From assembly GCA_963851415.1 (NCBI GenBank), contig CAWKPF010000002.1, positions 4,154,001 through 4,218,000 on the forward strand: a DNA stretch of 64,000 bases. Direction: 5' to 3'. Source of the DNA: CAWKPF01 sp963851415 (lineage in GTDB: Bacteria; Acidobacteriota; Thermoanaerobaculia; Multivoradales; Multivoraceae). The position numbers and the translations under genes are program-made. Shown here piece by piece: positions 36,384 through 44,851 of this stretch. The notes under the pieces were generated by a model. That model was not told the DNA's origin, ran no database searches, and saw only the letters and a list, made by a program, of their open reading frames with translations. Each line of letters starts with the position of its first letter. The stretch's first letter is position 1.

Positions 36384-36866
36384 CTACGGTAGCTCGGTCA
36401 GTCGTGGGTCCCGTGGACCCTCGACACTCTCGACTTCGACCCCGTGTTGGCGGAGGTAGGACACGCCGTTCTCGCCGGCGTATCCGCCGCCGACCACGAT
36501 CACCCGTGTGATTCCCGAATGGTGGAGGAGCTTGGCGCACAACACGCAGGGTTCCCCGGTGACCAGGATCCATGCACCCTTCATTGCCACTCCGGAGGCG
36601 GCGCAGTTGCAGACCACGTTCATCTCGGCGTGATGGCAGCCGATCTCCATTCGCTGTCCGGAGGGGATCTCGAGATCGTCGCGCAGGCAGCTCTCGCCTC
36701 CACAAAGTGTGCCGCCGCCGCGGGGGCCTCCGTTGTAGCCGTCCATCAAGACGACGTTGCGCTCGGGATCGAGCAGCAGGGCGCCGAACTTGCGGCGCGG
36801 GCAGTTCGAAGCCTTGGCCAGAGCGAGGCACTGCTCGATGCGGATGCGGATGTGCTTTTCCTTCAC
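36384..36866 (-). CDS. dCMP deaminase-family zinc protein (ComEB-like)
   Basis: 160 residues starting at a GTG (36866) with AGGAG seven bases upstream. Zinc site: HAE at 79-81 in 'GCHHAEMNVV', and PCxxC at Cys107 and Cys110 in 'GEPCVLCAKLL'. The insert 'NGGPRGGGTLCGGESCLRDD' with extra cysteines is typical of dCMP deaminases of the ComEB type, which turn dCMP into dUMP for dTMP synthesis. A -10-like TAGAAT lies on the minus strand at 36890-36895. It is divergent from the thiolase gene. Confidence 0.85.
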   Translation of the reverse strand: MKEKHIRIRIEQCLALAKASNCPRRKFGALLLDPERNVVLMDGYNGGPRGGGTLCGGESCLRDDLEIPSGQRMEIGCHHAEMNVVCNCAASGVAMKGAWILVTGEPCVLCAKLLHHSGITRVIVVGGGYAGENGVSYLRQHGVEVESVEGPRDPRLTELP

Positions 36867-37033
36867 GGACTCTCCTGGTAGGAGTCGCCATTCTAGGATG
36901 GATGGAGATCCGATCCCCTGGTGTCCCCGTAACGCAGTGCGATTGCCTTGGCTTCGAGCTCCCGTCCCGCTACGCTTGTTCGTCTGACCGCCGAAGCTCG
37001 TCGAACCGATCGTTCCCCGAAGGAGTCATCCAT

Positions 37034-38215
37034 ATGAAGGACGCTGTCATCGTCTCCACTGCTCGCACCCCCATCGGCAAGGCCTACCGTGGGGCGTTCA
37101 ACAATCTCGAGTCGCCGACGCTCGCTTCGTATCCGATCAAGGCGGCGGTCGAGCGAGCCGGGATCGATCCCGGCGAGGTCGACGACGTGATCATGGGTGC
37201 AGCCATGCAGCAGGGTTCGCAGGGGTTCAACATTGCCCGTCAGTGCGCGATTCGCTCCGAGCTGCCGGTCAGCGTGGCCGGGATGAGCATGGACCGACAG
37301 TGCTCCTCGGGATTGATGTCGATCGCCACAGCAGCGAAGCAGGTGATCGTCGACGGCGCCCCGGTCGTGGTGGCGGGCGGTCTCGACTCGATCAGCCTGG
37401 TACAGAACGAGCACATGAACATGTTTCGTACCCCCGATCCATGGATCGCGGAGCACAAGCCAGAGCTGCACATGCCGATGATCGAGACGGCGGAGGTCGT
37501 CGCCAAGCGCTATGGCATCTCGCGCGAGGCGCAGGACGAGTACGGACTCCAGAGTCAACGGCGTACGGCCGCCGGCCAGGAGTCCGGAGCCTTCGATGAC
37601 GAGATCGTTCCCGTGACCGCACACAAGGGCATCTTGAACAAGGAGACCGGAGAGATCACGCTCGCCGAGGTCGAGCTGACCCAGGACGAGGGCAACCGTC
37701 CAGAGACCACTCTCGAAGGTCTGGCCAACCTGAAAACCGTGCGCGAGGGCGGCACGATCACCGCGGGTAACGCCAGTCAGCTCTCCGATGGCGCCTCGGC
37801 CTGCGTCGTGATGGACTCGAAGCTGGCGGAGCAGAGGGGGCTGGAGCCACTCGGCATCTACCGTGGCATGGCGGTCGCCGGTTGTGAGCCGGACGAGATG
37901 GGAATCGGGCCGGTCTTCGCGGTGCCCAAACTGCTCGAGCGTACGGGAAAGACGATCGACGACATCGATCTGTGGGAGCTCAACGAGGCTTTCGCCGTGC
38001 AGGTGATCTACTGCCGCGACAAACTCGGCATCGACAACGAGAAGCTGAATGTCAACGGCGGTGCGATTTCGATCGGGCACCCCTACGGAATGAGCGGCGC
38101 TCGAATGGTCGGCCACGCGCTCATCGAAGGACGACGTCGCGGCGCCAGGTTGGTCGTCATCACGATGTGCGTCGGTGGCGGAATGGGTGCCGCCGGACTC
38201 TTCGAGGTGTGCTGA
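37034..38215 (+). CDS. Acetyl-CoA acyltransferase (thiolase)
   Basis: 393 residues. The ATG at 37034 has AAGGAG nine bases upstream. Thiolase catalytic residues are all present: Cys90 in 'MDRQCSSGL', His349 in 'AISIGHPYGMSGARM' and Cys379 in 'ITMCVGGGMGA'. The enzyme cleaves 3-ketoacyl-CoA in fatty-acid degradation or condenses acetyl-CoA; chain-length preference is not readable. The N-terminus 'MKDAVIVSTARTPIGKAYRG' is canonical. The last 56 bases overlap the end of the YfhO-like gene on the opposite strand. Confidence 0.94.
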   Translation: MKDAVIVSTARTPIGKAYRGAFNNLESPTLASYPIKAAVERAGIDPGEVDDVIMGAAMQQGSQGFNIARQCAIRSELPVSVAGMSMDRQCSSGLMSIATAAKQVIVDGAPVVVAGGLDSISLVQNEHMNMFRTPDPWIAEHKPELHMPMIETAEVVAKRYGISREAQDEYGLQSQRRTAAGQESGAFDDEIVPVTAHKGILNKETGEITLAEVELTQDEGNRPETTLEGLANLKTVREGGTITAGNASQLSDGASACVVMDSKLAEQRGLEPLGIYRGMAVAGCEPDEMGIGPVFAVPKLLERTGKTIDDIDLWELNEAFAVQVIYCRDKLGIDNEKLNVNGGAISIGHPYGMSGARMVGHALIEGRRRGARLVVITMCVGGGMGAAGLFEVC

Positions 38216-40520
38216 GCCAGAGGGCTGCGCAGAGAAAGATCGCGAACGCCGACCCGAAGCCCGCGAGGAGCTCGGGTCGGCTGGAGATCTCGAGGGTCAC
38301 GCGCTGCTTTCCCGGCGGTACCGTGACTCCGAGCAGGACCAGGTTCACCGGCTGCACCGGGAGCGACACGCCGGCGGAGGAGCCTCGCCAGAGGGGCAGG
38401 AACGCGCGCCGGACGACCAGCAGTCCGCCCTCTCCCTCGACGTCGAGCACCAATCGGTCGGGCTCGCTCGAGACCCATTGGACGGTGGCACCCGGAACGT
38501 GGTCTACGGGCGCAGCGGTGACGACGCGTTGGAGCGGTGCATGGCTGCGACTCACTCCTCGGAACGCGGCCTGCGGATCCGGGACCGCCGTCACCGTTGC
38601 AGGCCACCACGCTGCGGGCGCCGGGGCTGCGACCCGCATCAGCGCCGTGGGGACGCCCAGACGGTCGAGGGCCGCCATCGGGATCAGCCCGTCGGGTGGC
38701 GGGCGCTGGGTCAGGACGACGGCATCGACCCCCAGGGTTCGCAACCAGTTGATGCGCGCCGGCCAGTCGAGCATGGGGAGGGCGCGGCGCACCTGGGCGA
38801 GATAGGGCGAGGTCAGTCCCTCGAGGTCGGCTGCCAACGGGTACGTGAGATCCTGCAAGGGTCCGGTCGGGAAGTCGAGGTCGGCGTGCCCGATTCGGGA
38901 GAGCCAGAAACGCGAGTCATCGGGTAGAAAGTAGGTCGGAGGCGATTCGCCGAAGGGTGAATCGTAGCTGGCGCTCACGGTGGCTGCTCGGGGTGGGAGA
39001 GCGGCGCGCAAGGTCGAGGGATTGCGGTAGGTCTCGGTGTCGTCGGTGGCGAAGAGCGGAGCGAGGCGAGCGAGAGTGAGCAACTGGAGTCCGACCAGCG
39101 CGAGCGCCGCGGCTCGAGTGGCCGTGTGGCCAGAGCCCATCCATCGAATCAGGAAGAACACTGCCAGCAGTGCGAGACCGGACACCGTCGCGGTCAGCGG
39201 CCAGGCCTGGGCGCGGGCGATCGAGTAGGCAGCCCGCTCCGACGAGCCAGCCTCGGTGGCGAGCCAGCCGACCAGTCGATGCGCGACCAGGGGCAGGCCG
39301 AGAGCGAGGACGAAGCACAGCGCCGCCAGAGCGGCCGCCAGCCTCGCCGCTCGCCGGCGCAGGACGGAGTCGTGCAAGAGAAGGTCGAGTCCATAGCCGG
39401 TGAGGAGGGCCGCGGAAAGAGCCCACCAGAACAGCAGTTTTTCGGGATAGCGAAACAGCCCGCCCGAGATCCGAGTCAGAACGTCGGCGACGGCCGGGGG
39501 CGTCATCGCGAGCCCGAGGCCGGCGGCTGCCAACAGGCCAACCGAGCGCCGGCGACTCGCAGCGATCACGACCAGGGGCAGCGCCACCAGGCCGTGGTAG
39601 ATCGAGAAGAAGAAGGGAAGCCTCGGCGCCAGGCGCCCGTCGAGGAATCCCTCGCCGCCGACTGCGTCGGGACGACCGAAGGGTAGCGGCAGGAGCAGTT
39701 CGAGCAGTCGCACGGGATGAAGCCAGTAGGGCAGGCCTGCCCCTTCGGAAGTGACGGCAGCGCGCACGGTGAATTCCATGACCCGAGCGGTGGCGACCAG
39801 CTGGGGAAGAGCGAGCAGTACACCCAGGGCACCGACGACGAGCATCCGTGCCGAGGTCTCCAGCCAGCCGTGTCGAAGCCGAGTGAGCAGTGCCATCGGC
39901 ACCAGGCCGAGCAGCGCGGTGAGAGGGTCGCCACCGAGCAGAGCGAGTCCGCAGGCCAGGCCGCCGAGGGCGAGACCCGCTCTGCCTCCCCTCATGGCAC
40001 CGGTGAGCGCCATGGGCCACCACGCCATCACCACGATCAGGTTGTAGAACGACAGATCGCTCAGGAGCAGCCCGCCGCCGGCGTAGGTGAGGGCCGCCAG
40101 CAGTGCGGCCATCGGTGACTGGCCCAGGGCGCGAGCCAGGGCGTGGGCGGTGAGGAAGGCGAGCAGCCAGTGCAGCGCGAAGTGGAGATTGAAGGCGCTC
40201 CAGAACGGCAGCAGCAGGTAGAGAAGATTGCCGGGGTAGAGCGGCAGGGCGTTGGGATTGCCCCGGAAGGGCTGGCCGAGTCCCCAGTCCGGGTTCGTGG
40301 CGGGCACGCGGCCCTGCGTCAGCTCGGCCGATCCGAACGCCTTGAGATGAAGGTGGATGACGAAGGCGTCGCGCAGGTAGAGGGTGCGACCCCCCGTGAC
40401 GATCGGAAGAGTCGAGGCGAGCCACAGCAGCACGATCCCTGCCATGGCGAGCCGAGCGAGTCGACTGTGCCTGGCGGCGGCTCCGTCAGAGGCGATGGGA
40501 TCGTTGGTCTGGAGGTGCAT
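38160..40520 (-). CDS. YfhO-like polytopic membrane protein
   Basis: 786 residues with about a dozen transmembrane helices in the first 480 residues and two near the C-terminus, enclosing a soluble domain (about 490-740). 'NPDWGLGQPFRGNPNALPLY' after helix 1 and 'SGGLFRYPEKLLFWWALSAA' match the YfhO/GT-C-like family, thought to be glycosyltransferases acting on lipid-linked sugars. The soluble part ends in an all-beta region. The stop overlaps the thiolase end by 56 bases in antisense. It is divergent from the MpaB gene. Assigned from topology and loop motifs. Confidence 0.72.
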   Translation of the reverse strand: MHLQTNDPIASDGAAARHSRLARLAMAGIVLLWLASTLPIVTGGRTLYLRDAFVIHLHLKAFGSAELTQGRVPATNPDWGLGQPFRGNPNALPLYPGNLLYLLLPFWSAFNLHFALHWLLAFLTAHALARALGQSPMAALLAALTYAGGGLLLSDLSFYNLIVVMAWWPMALTGAMRGGRAGLALGGLACGLALLGGDPLTALLGLVPMALLTRLRHGWLETSARMLVVGALGVLLALPQLVATARVMEFTVRAAVTSEGAGLPYWLHPVRLLELLLPLPFGRPDAVGGEGFLDGRLAPRLPFFFSIYHGLVALPLVVIAASRRRSVGLLAAAGLGLAMTPPAVADVLTRISGGLFRYPEKLLFWWALSAALLTGYGLDLLLHDSVLRRRAARLAAALAALCFVLALGLPLVAHRLVGWLATEAGSSERAAYSIARAQAWPLTATVSGLALLAVFFLIRWMGSGHTATRAAALALVGLQLLTLARLAPLFATDDTETYRNPSTLRAALPPRAATVSASYDSPFGESPPTYFLPDDSRFWLSRIGHADLDFPTGPLQDLTYPLAADLEGLTSPYLAQVRRALPMLDWPARINWLRTLGVDAVVLTQRPPPDGLIPMAALDRLGVPTALMRVAAPAPAAWWPATVTAVPDPQAAFRGVSRSHAPLQRVVTAAPVDHVPGATVQWVSSEPDRLVLDVEGEGGLLVVRRAFLPLWRGSSAGVSLPVQPVNLVLLGVTVPPGKQRVTLEISSRPELLAGFGSAFAIFLCAALWLSTPRRVRRHPFRHRRTS

Positions 40521-40575
40521 GAAGTGCGCGGCGGGGCAATGATACCCATCCCTGTGCCCAAGGAGTCACCGATGC

Positions 40576-40581
40576 TATAAC
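40576..40581 (+). promoter_or_regulatory. Extended -10 box for a near-leaderless mRNA
   Basis: TGCTATAAC (TGn plus TATAAC) ends 6 bases before the ATG of the MpaB-like gene, so transcription would begin at or within a base or two of the start codon. The only purine-rich SD-like string, AAGGAG, lies upstream of the -10 box and could not be in the mRNA. Confidence 0.45.
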
Positions 40582-40587
40582 CCACCC

Positions 40588-41571
40588 ATGGAGGCTCCCG
40601 CGCTGATCGAACGTGACGCCCTCGAAGCGCAGCTCGAACGTCTCCGGACCGAGACCGAGGACTCGACCGCCGGACTCTTCGGTCCCGAGTCGATGCTCTG
40701 GGAGGTGAACCGGGAAGCGCTGATCTTCGTGGGTAGCGGACGGGCGGCTCTTCTCCAATTGGCCCACCCCTACGTCGCCGAGGCGATCGACCGCTTCTCG
40801 GGCATGCGCGAGAACCCGTTCGGTCGCTTTCATCGGACCTTTCGCAACGTGTTCGCCATGGTGTGGGGAGATCTCGATGCCGCGTTCGCAGCCGCTCGAG
40901 GTGTCCATCGTGTGCACACGAAGATCGAGGGCACCCTCTCCGAGACACTCGGACCATGGCCACAGGGTCATCACTACCGAGCCAACGAGCCCGCTGCGCT
41001 GCTCTGGGTGCACGCCACGTTGTGGGAGACCTCGTTGTTGGTCTATCAGACCTTCGTCCGTGAGCTCAGTGCGGAGGAGCGTGACCGCTACTACTCGGAG
41101 ACTCGACGATTCGCGGCTCTCTTCGGGCTCGACGAGTCGATGGTTCCGGCGACCTGGAGCGACTTCGAGGGCTACAACCGGGAGATGTGGCACACGCTCG
41201 TACCGGGTCGTGCGGCGCGGGAAATCGGCGCCTTCTTGTTCGAGCCGCATGGTTTCGCAACGGGGCCCGCGTTTCGTTGGCTCGAGCTGGTGACCGCGGA
41301 GATGATGCCGGAGCCGCTGAGAGCCGGCTTCGGCTTCCCGCAAGATGAACGATCGTTGCGCCGGAGAGCTCGGGTGATGCGCCTTTCGACGTCTCTGCTG
41401 CGGGGCAGCCATCGGTACTGGCCGAAGCGTGTGCGCTTCGTGCCTCCGTACCTGGAAGCGCAGCGCAGGGTTCGAGGCGACGCCGGCCGGGACCGGGTGG
41501 GAGAGTGGCTGACCCGGCTGTGGCTCGGTCCGGAAGCTCGCCCGAAGGGCGACTCACGGCACCCGTATTGA
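40588..41571 (+). CDS. Oxygenase MpaB-family protein (DUF2236)
   Basis: 327 residues. The family includes the haem protein latex-clearing protein (Lcp) and fungal MpaB'. Features seen: 'LQLAHPYVAEAI' and 'RTFRNVFAMVWG' near the N-terminus, 'AALLWVHATLWETSLL' in the middle, and 'TWSDFEGYNREMW' later. The histidines in 'LAHP' and 'WVHAT' sit where haem ligands are reported in the family. No signal peptide is present, so it is cytoplasmic. The real substrate of most bacterial members is unknown. Likely transcribed from the extended -10 box immediately upstream as a leaderless mRNA. Confidence 0.8.
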   Translation: MEAPALIERDALEAQLERLRTETEDSTAGLFGPESMLWEVNREALIFVGSGRAALLQLAHPYVAEAIDRFSGMRENPFGRFHRTFRNVFAMVWGDLDAAFAAARGVHRVHTKIEGTLSETLGPWPQGHHYRANEPAALLWVHATLWETSLLVYQTFVRELSAEERDRYYSETRRFAALFGLDESMVPATWSDFEGYNREMWHTLVPGRAAREIGAFLFEPHGFATGPAFRWLELVTAEMMPEPLRAGFGFPQDERSLRRRARVMRLSTSLLRGSHRYWPKRVRFVPPYLEAQRRVRGDAGRDRVGEWLTRLWLGPEARPKGDSRHPY

Positions 41572-41621
41572 GGGACCGCTCGTGCGCGAGCCGGTCGTAG
41601 CCCGACTCGGCCGTATCCTGA

Positions 41622-43337
41622 CTACCGATGGCGGTTCCACGAGAGCATCAGGGGGGCCAAGGCCAAGGGGAGCACCACGCCGCTCAGGGCCGCGGGCGCG
41701 GCCCAGGCCAGGGTTCGCTCGAGCGGCAGCTCACCCGATGCGAGGGCAGCGCGCAGCGTGGGAAAGCGCAAAGCCAGAGCGAGCGAGAGTGCAGCCCACA
41801 CTCCTCCAGCGACGAGCAGGGCCGTCCCGGTCAGGTAGCCGCGCCGCCATGCCAGCCAGGCGCAGAGGGCTGTGGCGAGGGGGAGCACGGTGACGACCAG
41901 CAGAGCCGCGACGGGCAGGAGGCGTCGCCAGCTGTCGAAGTCGGCGATCCGTTCCGCCATCAGAGCGAATACGACCAGGACCGTGGGGGCCATTGCGAAG
42001 AGTCCGATGATCCAGTTTCGTCCGGACAGCACCAGACTGGCCATCAGTCCGGAGCCGGCGGCAGCCCAGGCCAGCAGCAGGACCAGGAGCAGCGCGAGAT
42101 CGATTGGCTTGGCGTGGAGGAGCGCTTGCCGCAGCCCTTCGGCGACCTTGATGACGTGCTCTCGGTCGCCCCAGAGAAAGAGAGCTCCTCCGAGCAGGGA
42201 GAGTCCGGCCGCAGTGGTGGCCCAGGCAGCCAGGGCGCTCCGCAACGAGGCCAGGAGCAGCGTCCAGGCGAGCTGGCGATCGCCCAGAGGCCGGGTGGCA
42301 CGCAGTCGATCGAGAGTGGGAACGGCGCTCGATAGATCGAACCGGCCATGGAGAAGCCCGGCCACCGGCGGGCCGACCAGGAAGAGGAGGCCGAGGAAGC
42401 CGAATGCGGCCCTCAGCATCGGACCGGTCTCGAAGTCGGGAAAGCTGACGATCAGCGCGTTGATGGCCAGCCCGGTGAAGCCGAAGATCGGGAGCAGGCG
42501 GCCCTTCTCGCGCCACTCCATCCACAGCTGGGCCCGGACGGGGGAAGGGAAGGCGGGGGCGAGCCTCTCGTCCGAATCGTCTCGAGAGAGCCCGGTGGGT
42601 CGCTGCGCTCGTTCGGACCCGTGCCGCGAAGTGGAACGGCGGAGCAGGCTACCGAGCGTCCTCGTGCCGGGAGGCTGCGATCGATCGAAGTGGACTCCGA
42701 TCATGGCCACGCCCACTCCGGTGACCAGGATGACGACCAGCAGCCCGACGTCGGCGAGGCCGAAGTCCTGCCAGTGGGTGAGGAGATCGCCGCCTCGCGG
42801 TCGGAGCCGTGGTCCCAGCCACGAGAAGAGGAGCATCCCGAGAGGGAGACCGACCGGCGCCAGCAGATAGGGCCGTTTCCCCAGACTCCAGTTCAAGGCC
42901 TGTGCCCAGACCAGCACCACCAGGGTGACGAGCAGCGGACCGAGCACTGGCCAGCGTGTGTCGAACGCCAGGACGAGAAACAAGACCGGGGTCAGGTACA
43001 TGCCGCCTGCCGCGAGAGCGGCAGGAGTCAGGCGCCAGAAGGCGAGGAGAGTCGAGCTCAGGGGAAGCCGATAGAGACGACGCTCGAAGCCCAGCTGGGC
43101 TCCTCCGGAGCTCGAACCGTCCGCGCGGCAGTTGAGCAGCGTGAGGACGATGGTGATCAACATCGTGGTGAAGAGTGCGACGAACACCAGCTCCTCGCGC
43201 TGCGCGCCGAGGGGCTCCAGTGCTCTCCGGTAGAGCGCGGCCAGGGCACAGTTCGCGCCGGTCACCATCGCGACGGGTCGGCGTGCCACACGAACATACT
43301 CCCAGAGCAGCGCGCGGGCCGGGGCGAAGGCCGTCAT
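41622..43337 (-). CDS. ABC transporter permease
   Basis: 571 residues, about twelve hydrophobic helices in two halves separated by a basic soluble loop (about 230-290, 'RRSTSRHGSERAQRP'). The start ATG at 43337 shares one base with the TGA of the ATPase gene. The fold is that of long ABC-2-type or bacitracin-like permeases with 12 helices. The substrate is unknown. It is the last gene of the GntR-ATPase-permease operon. Confidence 0.78.
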   Translation of the reverse strand: MTAFAPARALLWEYVRVARRPVAMVTGANCALAALYRRALEPLGAQREELVFVALFTTMLITIVLTLLNCRADGSSSGGAQLGFERRLYRLPLSSTLLAFWRLTPAALAAGGMYLTPVLFLVLAFDTRWPVLGPLLVTLVVLVWAQALNWSLGKRPYLLAPVGLPLGMLLFSWLGPRLRPRGGDLLTHWQDFGLADVGLLVVILVTGVGVAMIGVHFDRSQPPGTRTLGSLLRRSTSRHGSERAQRPTGLSRDDSDERLAPAFPSPVRAQLWMEWREKGRLLPIFGFTGLAINALIVSFPDFETGPMLRAAFGFLGLLFLVGPPVAGLLHGRFDLSSAVPTLDRLRATRPLGDRQLAWTLLLASLRSALAAWATTAAGLSLLGGALFLWGDREHVIKVAEGLRQALLHAKPIDLALLLVLLLAWAAAGSGLMASLVLSGRNWIIGLFAMAPTVLVVFALMAERIADFDSWRRLLPVAALLVVTVLPLATALCAWLAWRRGYLTGTALLVAGGVWAALSLALALRFPTLRAALASGELPLERTLAWAAPAALSGVVLPLALAPLMLSWNRHR

Positions 43338-44272
43338 CACCGATCGGCCGAGAGGTGGAGGAAGATCTCGTCCAGCGTGGCTGGTGAGACTTCGAGCGTC
43401 TCGATGCCCGCAGGCGCCAGGCGAGCGGCGAGGCCGGCCTGCCCGTCTTCGTCGTCGAGCCTGCAGAGGAGATGCAAGTTCGACCCGGTGTCCTCGGGGA
43501 GTGCAACCACCTTGGTCGTGAGCCCGGGCAGCTGATCGAGTCTCGCTGCCATCGTAGCCAGGGCCCGATCGGACGTCTCCGCTGGATCTGGGGCTCGAGC
43601 CAGCACGTGGTGAAAGGTCGAGAGCACGGTCTCGGTCGGTTCCGAGAAGAGAATCTGTCCTCGATCGATCATCGCCAGGTGATCGGAGATGCGCTCGACC
43701 TCGTCGAGCAGATGGGACGAGAAGAGAACCGTGCGCCCGTCGCGGGCCACGTTGGCGATCACGGCTTCCAGAACGTCGCGCCGCACGACCGGGTCCAGGC
43801 CCGATGAGGGCTCGTCGAGAACGAGCAGGGGAGGGCGGGGGGCCAGCGCCAGGACCAGTGAGGTGCGCACGTGTTGCCCGCGCGAGAGGGTTCTCACCCG
43901 TTGGCCGAGGTCGAGATCGAAGGCTTTGCACAGGTCCCTGGCCAGGCTGTCGTCCCAGTCGGGGTAGAAGGCGCGCATGTAGCGCAGCAGTTCGTCGATG
44001 CGCATCCAGCCGGGAAGGTCCCGCTCTTCCGACACGTAGCCGATTCCAGCCAGTACGGTCTCGGGATTGCGCACCGGATCGTGTCCCAGGACCCGCACGC
44101 TGCCGGACTGTGCCCGGAGCAGCCCCAGCACGTGACGGATGAGAGTCGTCTTGCCGGCCCCGTTGCGCCCGATGAGCCCGAGGACCGAGCCTTCCTCGAT
44201 CTCGAGGTCGACCTGGTCGAGGGCCAGGATGTCGCCGTAACGGCGGGTCAGATCGCGAATCTCGAGCAACAT
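43337..44272 (-). CDS. ABC transporter ATP-binding protein
   Basis: 311 residues. Walker A 'GLIGRNGAGKTTL' (Lys41), signature 'LSRGQHVR', Walker B plus D-loop 'LLVLDEPSSGLDP', and the H-loop 'FSSHLLDEV' are all intact. The first 220 residues are the ATPase; the remaining 90 form an accessory domain common in ABC-2-type exporters. It pairs with the permease immediately downstream, with which it shares one base, and follows the GntR regulator by 21 bases. Confidence 0.92.
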   Translation of the reverse strand: MLLEIRDLTRRYGDILALDQVDLEIEEGSVLGLIGRNGAGKTTLIRHVLGLLRAQSGSVRVLGHDPVRNPETVLAGIGYVSEERDLPGWMRIDELLRYMRAFYPDWDDSLARDLCKAFDLDLGQRVRTLSRGQHVRTSLVLALAPRPPLLVLDEPSSGLDPVVRRDVLEAVIANVARDGRTVLFSSHLLDEVERISDHLAMIDRGQILFSEPTETVLSTFHHVLARAPDPAETSDRALATMAARLDQLPGLTTKVVALPEDTGSNLHLLCRLDDEDGQAGLAARLAPAGIETLEVSPATLDEIFLHLSADR

Positions 44273-44293
44273 TTCGGGTCTCTCGTCGGAGGC

Positions 44294-44683
44294 TCAGCTG
44301 GCGCGGGAAGATCGATCGGTTTCGCGCTTCTCGATCAGTGCCACCACCTCGCTGGACTCGACCCCGAGCTGTTCGGCCTCCAGAAGGAGTCGGTCGACGG
44401 CGGCGACGAGGAGCTCGCGGCGGTCCTTCTCGAAGAAGGGGGAGGTCCGATCGGCCACGAACACTCCGTCTCCGGGTCGGCTGACCAGGTAGTGCTCCCG
44501 TTCGAGCTCGCGGTAGGCGCGGGCGACCGTGTTGGGATTGACCACCAGCTGCTCCGCGAGGGCTCGGACCGAGGGAAGTCGGTGTCCGGCCTCCAGGGCT
44601 CCGGAAGCGATCCTTCGCCGGAGCTGCTCGGTGATCTGCTGGTAGATCGGAGGGTGATGGCCCGGCTGGATGTGCAGTCTCAC
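44294..44683 (-). CDS. GntR-family transcriptional regulator (YtrA subfamily)
   Basis: 129 residues. N-terminal winged helix: 'PPIYQQITEQLRRRIASGAL' then 'LPSVRALAEQLVVNPNTVAR' and 'GDGVFVADR'. The short C-terminal tail of about 45 residues, rather than a large effector domain, is the hallmark of YtrA-type regulators, which usually control an adjacent ABC transporter. The start is a GTG at 44683 with no leader: the -10 box lies just upstream (44690-44695), so the mRNA appears leaderless. An inverted repeat overlapping that promoter is the likely autoregulatory site. Confidence 0.88.
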   Translation of the reverse strand: MRLHIQPGHHPPIYQQITEQLRRRIASGALEAGHRLPSVRALAEQLVVNPNTVARAYRELEREHYLVSRPGDGVFVADRTSPFFEKDRRELLVAAVDRLLLEAEQLGVESSEVVALIEKRETDRSSRAS

Positions 44684-44704
44684 TGTATTAGTATAGCCAT
44701 ACAG
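44683..44704 (-). promoter_or_regulatory. GntR autoregulatory operator and promoter
   Basis: Perfect inverted repeat CTGTAT (44683-44688) and ATACAG (44699-44704) with a 10-base spacer. Inside it, on the minus strand, TATACT (44695 down to 44690) is a consensus -10 box. The start codon GTG begins at 44683, about where transcription should start. A repressor bound here would cover the promoter of its own operon. Confidence 0.55.
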
Positions 44705-44851
44705 TCGTTCTTGGCACGCGACGCGAGCCGGAAGAGAGCTCTTCCTGCCGGAGACGTGGCGGAGTTCTCGGGCCCTCTGCGTTCAAGAGGGAAAGGCTAT
44801 GTGTTCCGTCCGCTCCGGAACCGCTCGAACCACCAGATTGGAGGCGCAGCA

